Below the pieces are notes generated by a model. The model was given only the letters and a program-made list of their open reading frames with translations. It did no database searches and had not been told where the DNA came from. Below, piece by piece: positions 1 to 8,385 of a DNA stretch of 28,120 nucleotides. How positions within the stretch are numbered: position 1 is the stretch's first letter; each line of letters starts with the position of its first letter. The stretch spans positions 281,076-309,195 of the forward strand of contig BFEA01000029.1 of assembly GCA_003427395.1 (NCBI GenBank). Reading direction: 5' to 3'. Position numbers and translations under genes: made by a program. Origin of the DNA: Chara braunii. Taxonomy: Eukaryota > Streptophyta > Charophyceae > Charales > Characeae.

Positions 1-1105
1 TCAATGCCGCACAGGACCTGTTGTAGAACTCACGGCGTAGATGCTCGAATGGTAGGTTCAGATTGGGCACAACCGCAATCTTCTGCCACTCCGTGAGCTA
101 GTCCCGTGTTGCTGTGTTGCCCTGTGACATGGTGAACAAACAGTTGATGGCGAGTGTCGGCACGTCGTCGACGATGAACCGCTTCTTCCACAGCCGTGTT
201 AGTTCCTCCCATGTGATTACGTCCTTCAAGTCTGGTACGTCGACGCCNTGGGAGGTTGCCAGGTGGCTCAACCAGGTCTGGCATCCGCCCTTTGAGTTCA
301 GGAACAGGGCGCCGATGTACGCNTGCTTGGCTACTGGCAGAATCCTGAGTTGCGTTGTGAATGCTTCCCACCAGAGGACGGGATCCTGCTGCGTGTAGTC
401 GTCGAACCTCTCGAGGTTGAAAGTTGGCATCTTGTACATCTTCGGATTGTCGTCCGCGTTCGTCGACTGCAGCTTCTGGACCTCGGTCTTCAATGTATGC
501 ANCTGACTGCTGATGGTGGTGGTCGGCGCAGCGAAGGTGCTGATGTCGCCGAGCATTGCCACTACGTGGTCAACGCGGTCCTCCAGTTGGCGGCTCGAGG
601 GTGCACTGCTGGAAGCTCCAGCAGCTGGTCCTGGTACTGCCTGTTCCAGGTCCAACAATCGGTCATTGAGTGCCCGAGTTGCATCCTCGTGGCTCTGCAC
701 TGTGCGGCGGAGCGTCGCCAATTCCTGATGCTGTCTCTCCAACTCTAACCTTTGGTAGTTGCAAGCATACAACAACCGCGTCACGAGTTCGGAGAGGAAC
801 TCCTTGTGCTTTTCTTCCGGTGTTGCGTCGTCGCCGTTCGGTTGAAAATGCCAGTACTTGAGTCTGTCGATGCTGTTGGCTTCATGCCGCTGCAGCAAAT
901 ACTGGGCNTCCTTTCGGCGAGCCTGGGCATCTGCTTCTGCATCGGCCTGTAGCCACAGTTTCTCTGCTGCTGCTGCCTCTTCAGCTTGTATGCGGGCAGC
1001 CTCGACTGCCAGCAGGCGTTGTTCCTCAGCCTCTATCTGAGCGAGGCAACGCTGCTTGTAGGCGGCAATGGTCTCATTGGCCAGTTGGCCTGGCAGGCCC
1101 GTCAT
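1..1105 (-). pseudogene. Ty3-type retrotransposon gag, broken by a stop
   Basis: Gag would form the particle that packages the element RNA. The chosen start is the ATG at 1105-1103 (MTGLPGQL...), because upstream codons only read through a minisatellite. Residues ~15-70 are rich in E, A and Q and look helical (QIEAEEQRLLAVEAARIQAEE); ~100-160 form a probable coiled coil (ELERQHQELATLRRTVQSHE); then a spacer rich in S and A; then a retrotransposon gag domain with TFNLERFDDYTQQDPVLWWE, GALFLNSKGGCQTWL and WEELTRLWKKRF. The frame meets TAG at 100-98, just after TATRD, yet continues in the same frame to position 1 (LTEWQKIAVVPN..., HLRREFYNR), so the stop appears to replace a Trp codon. The gene runs out of the window; protease and polymerase would lie to the left. 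The family resemblance to Chara elements is from memory. The gag identification is firm. Confidence 0.85.
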
Positions 1106-1455
1106 GTTGCTGACGTGGCAATGCTGCTTACGTGGCACTGCTGATGTGGCACTGCGTCTGCCGTGGTACTGCTGACGTGGCACTGTGTTGAACGTCACTG
1201 CTGACGTGGCACTGTGTCTGACGTGGCACTGCTTATGTGGCACTATGTCTGACGTGGCAATGTGACCTGGCACTGCGGACGTTGCACTGCTGATCTGGCA
1301 CTGCGGATGTGGCACTGCTGATCTGGCACTGTGACGTGGCACTGCCGACGTGGCACTGTGACTTGGCACTGTGACGTGGCACTGTGACTTGGCACTGTGA
1401 CGTGGCACTGCTGACGTGGCACAACTGATCTGGCACTGCTGACGTGGCACTGTAC
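1106..1455. repeat. 13-14 bp minisatellite with TGACGTGGCA motifs
   Basis: A variable tandem array built on the core ggcactgctgacgt (14 bp), with 13-bp and longer variants, sits directly before the gag start in the leader of the retrotransposon. Ten exact TGACGTGGCA copies begin at 1111, 1173, 1202, 1219, 1250, 1332, 1372, 1398, 1412 and 1440, plus many one-base variants. The array is open in all three minus frames (peptides such as CHVSSATSAVPRQ), which extends an apparent reading frame to 1540. I regard that as a repeat artefact rather than coding. Confidence 0.9.
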
Positions 1456-2225
1456 CGAAACGGGATGCATGCAAGGGGTGGGTGGGAGGGAAAACAGGGA
1501 GGTAACCAACCCAACAATGCTTTCCTCCGGCCCTAATCAACAGATAAAATAAAAAATCAAAAATAAAAGAGGACTATTTCCTTTTTTTTTTCTTTTTTTT
1601 TTGTATATATCTGTCGATTTATGATGAGTAGGATATGTCAGAAGAGTATAATGAACGAGATCTAGGCTAGGTGCCGCAAAGTTTTGGCTTTTACGAAGTG
1701 CGATCTTGAAAAAAAAATAAAAAATTTTGCGAAATGGAGTAAAGATGCGATTTTCAGAAAAGAACGAAATCCAGTTTCTGATAATATAGCAACCTCCGAA
1801 TATGCCTAACGCAATATTGGTAGGCTTCGCAAGATTCGGNTTTCNAAAAAANNTTGGGAGATAGAATGGAAATGCGATTTTCAGAAAAGAATAGTTTCAG
1901 TTTCCGAGAATATGACCACTTCTATCGTTATCCCAATATGCCTAGAGAACGAAAATACTAACTTCAGAAATTTCAGCTATGTATGCGAAATATCAGAGAA
2001 ACGAAATGCTACTATCGGGAATTTTCAGACAAAACGAAATGCGATTTATCAGAAATTTTCAGATATTTGTTACGTAAAAAACGAACTACTAATATCAGAA
2101 ATTTTCAGATAGAACGAAAATGCGAATTTCAGAGATTTGACTAAGTCCTACTTGCGTTACTAATGAGTGATCAATAGATCGCAAGCTGGCTNCTTGATTG
2201 AGCGGGTCCTCTGTATGAGAGGTCC
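1456..2225 (-). other. AT-rich retrotransposon leader, no gene seen
   Basis: This stretch lies between the primer-binding site and gag, read on the minus strand. It holds T runs near 1581-1601 and diverged internal repeats. A 20-base block, atgcgattttcagaaaagaa, occurs at 1745 and 1872, and related tcagaaattttcagat blocks recur near 2050 and 2095. Ns at 1840, 1845 and 1852-1853 mark poor sequence. No credible protein is seen. Confidence 0.5.
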
Positions 2226-2237
2226 GCTCCGATACCA
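2226..2237 (-). other. Retrotransposon primer-binding site (initiator Met tRNA)
   Basis: On the minus strand this reads TGGTATCGGAGC. It matches the plant initiator-Met-tRNA primer site TGGTATCAGAGC at 11 of 12 positions. It lies upstream of gag in the correct orientation, and 3 bases separate it from a CA dinucleotide that would end the 5' LTR. Reverse transcription would start here. Confidence 0.75.
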
Positions 2238-3094
2238 AACTGTTGCATACCGTATANGTGCAGACCAGAACAAGAACCGACCTTTCAATACAAGGTATAA
2301 GATAGCACAGNGGAAGACTTAGATACTAGTGATCCGAACAATCAATGTTGTAATGCAGCCCTGAACATACATCATCATCATCGTTTCATAGTGTGAATGG
2401 GTCTGGCGCTTCACACAGGAAGACAGCGCCAGCCCAGAACATGCACANNCNNGGAGGAAGGGGATAGACGAAGAGGAGGGGGAAGATGGGAATGTCGTCA
2501 ACACCAAGTCTTNGGCACAAGCCCAAATAGTCCCTCGTCGAACTGTCTAAATCCCAAATGTCAAGTCTGGATCCAATGTCGTCAAGTCTCAAGTCACAAC
2601 TCCGTCTCTCTCTGTCGTAGTCCGAGAAGTCAGGTGGCGAGAGGGTGAGAAGAGAAGGTGGACTTAGAAGAGGAAGAAGAGGAACTCTCTCTCTCTCTGT
2701 GTCCAGTACTAACCTGTGAAGTTGGCGCCTTGATGCAGGTACCACGAAGATGGAGCTGGAGCGATGGCGCCACAGGTAAGTAGCACTGGCCTCCGCCAGT
2801 CTCTCTCCACTCTACGATCTACTACCTAGCAGCGCCCAGCGCTGAAGACTACAGCTACAGCTATGGCGCCCAGCGCCGAAGACTACAGCTAGCGCTACCA
2901 CTACTGAAGACTACTGCAGCCTCCTCCGGAGTGCTGCGGCCGAATCCTGAAGACTACCTCTCCTACTGACTCTACCTCTATCTCTATCTACCCGTGAAGT
3001 GCATGGGATCCTCCTATGTACTACGGGTGTGCCTCTTGAGCCTGCCGAAGGAAGGCAGGGGCTGCAGCTGCAGCTCCTGCTCGAGCACGTGAGG

Positions 3095-3353
3095 AACAGG
3101 CTATTTTGGGCCTGTTGCGCATCCCTGTTTCCGTGCCTGAGTCTTAGGGGCAGGTCGAAACAATGAGGGCCTGAAAATGGCCCTCCGTTTCAGGCTGAAA
3201 ACTCTGGGTCTGAAAAGACCCAGAAATAGGCTGAAACGAGGTAGGGCCTGCAGGCCTTCGTTTTTCAGCATCCAGGCTGAAATGAACGGGGCCTGTAAGC
3301 CCTAAGTTTTAGGCTTTTAGGCTGAATGTCCGGGACGGGCCCTGTAGGCCCGT
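3095..3353. repeat. Chain of six short hairpins
   Basis: Six perfect or near-perfect stems follow one another: AACAGGC/GCCTGTT (3095-3116), GAGGGCC/GGCCCTC (3165-3185), CTGGGTCT/AGACCCAG with loop GAAA (3204-3223), GGCCTGCAGGCC (3245-3256), GGGC/GCCC (3289-3302) and ACGGGCC/GGCCCGT (3335-3353). AGGCTGAA recurs between them at 3192, 3228, 3274 and 3319. The stem sequences differ while pairing is kept. Confidence 0.7.
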
Positions 3354-3378
3354 GTGGCTACGCAGTATGCCACACTAT

Positions 3379-3465
3379 CACTCACCCACACCAGATGGAA
3401 AACTCTACAGACTGTCGGTTCACACCCCATCACAAGCAAGCAAAACACCCAAAGAGCGCAATTTC
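3379..3465 (+). repeat. Dispersed repeat, also inverted at 8570-8656
   Basis: The segment beginning tatcactcacccacaccaga and running through gatggaaaactctacagact to a block of aagcaaaacaccc matches the reverse complement of 8570-8656 along its whole length, with scattered differences. No coding sequence or terminal repeat is seen in either copy. The family is unknown to me. Confidence 0.6.
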
Positions 3466-3589
3466 GAAAAACGGCAAAAAAAAAAAAAAAAAAAAAAAAA
3501 ACAGACAAACATGAAGGGCACAGTGAAACCATTCATTTTACTCGTTCTTCTTTTGACTCCCCTTTATATATCGTCAATATATTTTTTGA

Positions 3590-3665
3590 GAAAAACAGGA
3601 CCTTATGGTTCCGGCTCCATATTCGTCCTGGGGAGCCGGTTCCTATCACACCGGCTCAATAATTT
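3590..3665 (+). repeat. Partial copy of a dispersed repeat (also 12505-12710, 23575-23790)
   Basis: An A-rich lead, then aaacaggaccttatgg, ggttcct and caccggc, follows the same order as the fuller copies at 12505-12710 (plus) and 23575-23790 (minus). The right half is missing here. Confidence 0.5.
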
Positions 3666-3929
3666 AGTAGGTTCATAAACTTCATATAGAACCATGCCCG
3701 TCTCAGCACATTCAAACTGTGGACCAGATTCATTCAGCATGATTCTTTTCGCCAGTGATAGTGGAGACACCGTAGTGAACCTTTCCTAGACTCTTAACCA
3801 CTGCCTCCGACACTATTGTGACACGGGCTCGAATGACCGGAAAGCTGTACTCACCAAAGATGCAGCACCACCAAACCTGCTTGCAAGATGCTCCTGGGCC
3901 ACAACAGCTTGGCAATGCAACACCTGCAA

Positions 3930-4760
3930 TCGCCGATCACCCATTAGCTTCCACCCCCACAGGTGCAGAGACACCCCCCCGTTTCATGGACTTGGAAAGT
4001 TTCTTAAATTGATTGATTGATTGACATGCTGGAAGTGCAGAAACAAATATGACTAGGGTGTTATTGTAAAAATCAGATGAAGTTCCAACTGGAGCAAACT
4101 GGCAATACAGGCCTTGTGATATCAAGAAAAAAGACAGGAGAGACGATAGGCGTCTAGTACCACAAGGCCTGGGACACTGCTCTCCTCTTGTCTATTCTCC
4201 CCCTTCCCTTTGATGGGTGTAAAAAATTTGCTTGCCGGTGATAAGCAACCGGACTGATTCCCCCCAGAATAGAAGGGGTTTTGTTGTTGGGCGGAAAAAA
4301 AAAAAAAAACAAAGAGCTCAAGAGGAATCTTTTCAGGCAGGTGACATGTTCTATCCACAAAAAAAAACATGCTGCCAATGGAGATATCAATTTCCTGTTA
4401 TTATCAGTTCACTGAGTTCAGCACATTCTGTAAAGGACGGTCTCTCCAATGATTGCACAAGTCCCAGACAGCAAATGCATAGACACATAAGAAGCATACA
4501 TGTGGCGCATCGACATGCGCCGCGCCGCACCGTGCAATCTTTTGGCGCTCAGTGTGCACCATGATGAGCTGACCAAAGCGGTCGCTGACAGCACAGATCC
4601 CTCACCTTGGCAACCACATGCCTTGAGCGGGCGCTCAAACAACATGATCCACTAACCACGCCTTGAGTGGGCGTTGAAACTAAACCAATGCACTCTACTA
4701 CGGTAGCTATGTCAAAGAGTGTGATCCAGTAGCCAAGCCTTCTTCCGAATCCAGTGAAGA
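3930..4760. other. No gene recognised
   Basis: Only small features are visible: a (GATT)n run at 4013-4024, an A run near 4296-4310, a hairpin TTGAGC-GGGC-GCTCAA at 4623-4638, and a weaker partner TTGAGTGGGCGTTGAA at 4662-4677. Reading frames here are short, and none resembles a known protein. Confidence 0.4.
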
Positions 4761-4764
4761 CACA

Positions 4765-4926
4765 CTACTCGAGAAGATATGGTTTGCTCTCATTAGTCTT
4801 CGGTCCCTCAATGACCACAACGGGCTCGTCCATCACTCGGGCGTCTTGAGACTCTTGAAAGTCCATTTCCCGTTTTCGTGCTGGTGCTCGTGGGTACCGT
4901 ACACCTGATTCATCGTGCATACCCAT
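4765..4926 (-). CDS. Small unidentified open frame, 53 codons
   Basis: ATG at 4926-4924 opens a frame to TAG at 4767-4765. An in-frame stop lies four codons upstream, so the start is well defined. The product begins MGMHDESGVRYPRAPARKRE and later reads DEPVVVIEGPKTNESKPYLL. Its mix of charged and hydrophobic residues looks like real coding rather than noise, but no family is recognised and it has no membrane segment or signal peptide. It lies back to back with the plus-strand debris starting at 4941. It could be an exon or a gag fragment. Confidence 0.25.
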   Translation of the reverse strand: MGMHDESGVRYPRAPARKREMDFQESQDARVMDEPVVVIEGPKTNESKPYLLE

Positions 4927-4940
4927 GATTATAGGTTACG

Positions 4941-5712
4941 ATGGGTGCAGCCAAATTATTGGACCACAGTTTGTCAGAACTTGCTGCCACATCTAGGTCT
5001 TGGCCGCGGCCTCGACAATCGACCCAACGGTCTCCTGCTGCTGAGGCGACGACCTTCGAATACAAGGATGTCCCTATTGAGGACACCTCCCCAATGGCAG
5101 TTAACGAGGCTAGCACCTCAGGCCCAGCTCTCCTATTCGATATGAAAGAATTTTGGCTGATACGCCTGGAGATTCGGATGATCGGAGTTCACTAGCCGTT
5201 CAGAACCCTCATCGTCAAAGACCTCCCAGCCAGNGAATTTTGGCTGATACGCCTGGAGATTCGGATGATCGGAGTTCACTAGCCGTTCAGAACCCTCATC
5301 GTCAAAGACCTCCCAGCCAGCCACAGTGATCGTATCCTAACTCGTAGATGCAATAATTATCAACGCCCCACTCATAGGAAGACTGTCTGCCACACCCTCG
5401 ACTGCAAATGACGGAAGGAGAGTGCCGAATGTCCCTCGACATCGCAAAATGAGGGAAACAGCACATGTCAGGGGCTGCCGCAGCCGTAGACGTGCAGGTT
5501 CCAGTGACTTTGGCGAAGGTTGGCCTAGCCCCTATGCCCGCTATGGCCTTTCCCACACCTTTTTACACACAGAGTTTCCTCCCATTTTGGGAGGGGGGCT
5601 ACTCAGGAAGCAGTGCACGGTCTCGAAAAAGTCGGAAATACCTTTCGAGGACAAGTCCTCTGCAGACCTCCCAGGCCTTCGTGACTACCGTCAGACCACG
5701 GCATTACATTGA
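4941..5712 (+). pseudogene. Degenerate gag-like coding remnant
   Basis: Protein-like stretches occur in successive plus frames. MGAAKLLDHSLSELAATSRS starts at 4941 and runs to FEYKDVPIEDTSPMAVNEAS. A second frame carries ERILADTPGDSDDRSSLAVQ twice. Then LVDAIIINAPLIGRLSATPS, and finally MSGAAAAVDVQVPVTLAKVG from 5465 with PFYTQSFLPFWEGGYSGSS. The composition (S, P, A and D rich, low complexity) fits the disordered N-terminal part of a retrotransposon gag, but no diagnostic domain is present. At least three frame changes are needed. The minus strand is also partly open, so the strand is not certain. Confidence 0.3.
5148..5320. repeat. 87-bp perfect tandem duplication
   Basis: Positions 5148-5234 and 5235-5320 are identical apart from the N at 5234, which sits exactly at the junction. 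The unit is 29 codons, so the duplication keeps the reading frame on either strand. An assembly join cannot be excluded. Confidence 0.9.
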
Positions 5713-5719
5713 ACTTACC

Positions 5720-7735
5720 CTAAAAACACCGAAGATATTTTTTTTTTACTCGATTTTTAACTTTTACACTATGCTACAAGAGTGGCCCGGGACGACAACT
5801 TGCCTGGCTGGGCCAAAAATGAATAAAATATTAAGAAATAAAAACGAAAAAATATGTTCCGATTCTGTTTTTGATTTGGCAAAGAATTTTGATGTGACCC
5901 TCAGGCAAGAGTTCTTCAGTTTAGTGTGGCATTGGTAGAATGCCTTGTAGGGGGGAGAGGGGGAGGAGGGGAGTTGGGAGGGGAAAGGGGGGAGGAAGGA
6001 AAGGGGGGTATAGATGGGTGTAAAAGGGGTTGAAAGAGGTTTTAACTTCAAAGGGGAGTGCTTTAGCTTGATTATTCTTCGTTTTTTTCTGTTTTTTTTT
6101 TTGTCACACCCAAGCATTATATGGAACATACCCTCACAGTCGTCCATATTTTCCTTCACTCAGTTCTTTTTAACTTTTTCGAATATAATCTCAGGGCGTT
6201 ATCCTCCAAATATAACGCCTGGGGCGTTATATTTCAATGTGGCATTTGGTAGAGTGCCTTGTGGGGGGGAGGGGTATGGGAAGGAAAAGGGGGTGTACAT
6301 GGGGTTTAAAGTGGCTTGAAAGAGGTTTCGGTGTGGTTTAGCTTGATTATCCTTTTTTTTTTTTTTTTTAATCTTCACATTAATAACGAATTGTGAAGCG
6401 ATCCCCTAACAAAAAATTGCATTGGGGAGCTCACCAAAGTTGCTACCGATCGGATTTACTGAATATAACGCCCAGGCATCGTAAACAAATGAAATGCCCG
6501 CCGCGCGTTATATTCATACATAGCACCCAGAAATTATTCTCAGGTTAAGATGGTAGTGGCTTCCTTAGTGAGGCAACCATTTTCTTTCCCTGTGCACAAA
6601 ACTTTGTCTCCAACGCGCGGCGGCCATTTTCTGTACTTTTACTTGTTCACCCTGCCCATGATCATGTTCTTCCAAACAATGAAAAGAAACTATAATTTTA
6701 GACTTTCACTGACCTGCGGCATGCTTCGGGCTCACCAGCCGAGGCAAACCGTAGGCAGAGAGGGAGAAGAGGATATACTATATACCAAAAAAATAAAAAA
6801 ATATATATAGCTGGCATCCACATGAGGAGAAGACAGCCTTAGGGGAAAACAAAAAAAAAAACAAAAAAAAACAAAAACAAAAAAAACAAAACAGAATCCA
6901 TTAAAAAAGGTCTTTTACTGAAGGGATGCAGTGACAGAAAAGAAAGCAGAAGTGTTGGAACGGCGTGGCATGCCGAGGAGCAGACATCTATCATACCTCC
7001 AGTGGTGGCCTGCGTGGCTTGTTTTGACTAGCTGCTCAGTATCATATATGGGCACATATTTGCAGGAGAGGAGAACAGTGAAAACATAAACAAAGTTTAA
7101 CCACCAAGGAAAAGGCGCACGTCAGGTGTTAGCAAACAGATGTTCAATTCAAAGCCTGATGCAATCAGCTTAATAAAATATATCTACAATTGAAACAATT
7201 CTAAATATAACATTAGGTGCCACTTCCTAGCAAAAAGGATGATCAAACAAAAACACAAGTTCAAATCAGCACAATACTTCCTCTTAGCTAACAACACTAG
7301 CAAGCTCACTGTATGCTGATCCTTCATGCACTTCTCTCTCCTTAGCGTTTTATGCTGCACGGATTCAAAGAGACCATTAGGAGGAGAGCAAAAAGCTCAT
7401 CTCAAGAAACTCACATTCTCTGCCCCAGAGAACAATCCTTAACCAAAGGGCTGCTAACCAAAGGACCACTAACTAAATGTGGCAACAGATGGAACATGAG
7501 TTCAAACCACTGTAGTGTTTTCAAGTCAGAGTCAATTCCCCCGTTCATATACAGGCCTCGGTAGAGAGAGAGAGGGGGTTGTCGTCGCAAAACTGGTTGT
7601 AACGAATTTTGTTTTTCAAAACTGCGAAAAGAAAGGACAAAGACAATGAAACACGACAGGAAAATGATCATGAATTTGGCTGATCTTTATATCATTTTGA
7701 TCAGCATACAGTACCAAGTTTCAATCATGACATGA
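5720..7735. other. Non-coding, AT-rich with G-rich blocks
   Basis: No convincing gene is seen. A block with gtggcattggtagaatgcct, a G-rich run, ttgaaagaggtt and tttagcttgatta occurs at 5928-6085 and again, diverged, at 6238-6350. Around this lie T runs (6353-6369), a (CAAAAA)-type low-complexity run at 6847-6894 and a cluster of inverted GGCGTTAT motifs at 6192-6515. A GA run is at 7563-7574. Confidence 0.5.
6192..6515. repeat. Cluster of alternating inverted GGCGTTATATT motifs
   Basis: The motif appears at 6195-6202 (+), 6212-6219 (-), 6223-6232 (+), 6461-6471 (-) and 6505-6515 (+), always alternating in direction. The 6222-6233/6462-6473 pair (GGGCGTTATATT / AATATAACGCCC) would bound a 252-bp element. 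No clear target duplication flanks any pair, so assignment to a transposon class is not possible. Confidence 0.55.
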
Positions 7736-7745
7736 GTAGGGAGCT

Positions 7746-7907
7746 TCAGGTTTGCCCATGGATGAACATCCACAGGATGAACATCCCACAGGATTCCAGA
7801 CAGCTGCCCGCCTTGACGTCCGGGGTCTTGGGCTCCCACAAGCCATCCATATGTGCAAACAATTCCTCAAACTGCCACTTTGCATCACTTCCTTCCAGGT
7901 TCAAGAT
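7746..7907 (-). CDS. Unidentified open stretch, possible exon
   Basis: An open frame of 53 codons runs from a stop at 7910-7908 to TGA at 7748-7746, without a good initiator ATG. It contains SDAKWQFEELFAHMDGLWEP followed by KTPDVKAG, an amphipathic, charged stretch typical of real coding. I recognise no family. The lack of a start suggests an internal or terminal exon; an AG lies near its 5' end, but no strong acceptor stands out. A plus-strand reading of the same DNA is also open, so this is weak. Confidence 0.22.
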   Translation of the reverse strand: MLNLEGSDAKWQFEELFAHMDGLWEPKTPDVKAGSCLESCGMFILWMFIHGQT

Positions 7908-8182
7908 TCAATTTCACAGTTAGACATGACATTTTTTTCTCACAGTAAAACTTTTTTGGGCAATGTTTCACAGATAGACATGACATTTACTGTGAGGAGC
8001 TATTGGGAACACCCTTGCAGCGGTTCTCAATAGCTATTCACTGTGAGGACTCGGGTGCTATTGGGAACCACTGTTGGGGGCTTATTTGGCAATTTTTCAT
8101 TTCAATGCTCTGACTCATCTGGATTTGATGGACAACTTCATCTTAACAGGTGCCGGTCTAGCACCCTGTCAGTGAACTATAT
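7908..8182. other. Non-coding with small repeats
   Basis: A direct repeat, cacag(t/a)tagacatgacattt, starts near 7915 and 7970. An 11-bp inverted pair, CTCACAGTAAA / TTTACTGTGAG, lies at about 7939-7949 and 7986-7996. The block gctattgggaac occurs twice near 8000 and 8053. No gene is seen. Confidence 0.4.
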
Positions 8183-8190
8183 ATCTGTGG
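8183..8190 (+). repeat. Left 8-bp target-site duplication
   Basis: ATCTGTGG directly precedes the terminal repeat at 8191 and is repeated exactly at 8378-8385. Confidence 0.75.
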
Positions 8191-8377
8191 CATACTTGCA
8201 AGCGGACGCCGTCCGGGCGGTTCCTCACGTGCAGCAGACCGCCGGACCGGACCCGTGCGGCGCACGAATGTGCGCCCGACGACCAGTTACGCCCCCCCCC
8301 CCCCGAAAAAAAAAGAAACGCCCTCGTCTGGTCCGGGGGGACCGGACGCTCGTCCGGTCCGTCTGCTTGCAAGTACG
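8191..8377. mobile_element. 187-bp non-autonomous hAT-type element (MITE)
   Basis: The ends CATACTTGCAAGCGGACG and, on the opposite strand, CGTACTTGCAAGCAGACG form an 18-bp terminal inverted repeat with 16 matches. It is flanked by a perfect 8-bp direct repeat, ATCTGTGG, at 8183-8190 and 8378-8385. An 8-bp target duplication is the mark of hAT-superfamily transposition. The interior is GC-rich, with a hairpin GGCGCAC-GAAT-GTGCGCC at 8259-8276, a C run and an A run, and no transposase. It would depend on a transposase coded elsewhere. Confidence 0.75.
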
Positions 8378-8385
8378 ATCTGTGG
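8378..8385 (+). repeat. Right 8-bp target-site duplication
   Basis: ATCTGTGG directly follows the terminal repeat that ends at 8377 and matches 8183-8190 exactly. Confidence 0.75.

Larger units (their letters stand above)
2241..3922 (-). mobile_element. 5' LTR of the gag element (outer end uncertain)
   Basis: The inner edge is placed at 2241 from the primer site: on the plus strand the LTR opens TGTTGCATAC. The outer edge is a guess at TGCAACA (3916-3922), which forms a 7-bp terminal inverted repeat with TGTTGCA. A chance match of that length is quite possible over 1.7 kb, and the other LTR is outside the window. Inside are a 34-bp-spaced direct repeat (gcgcccagcg, starting at 2832 and 2866), a chain of hairpins at 3095-3353, a 21-base A run near 3477-3500 and parts of two dispersed repeats. 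No coding sequence is recognised. The inner boundary is fairly secure; the outer one is weak. Confidence 0.35.

Noticed and set aside
1106-1540. Overlapping minus-strand frames with CHV/SATS/AVPRQ repeats
   Set aside because: The minisatellite lacks stops in all frames. The gag start at 1105 is a better choice.
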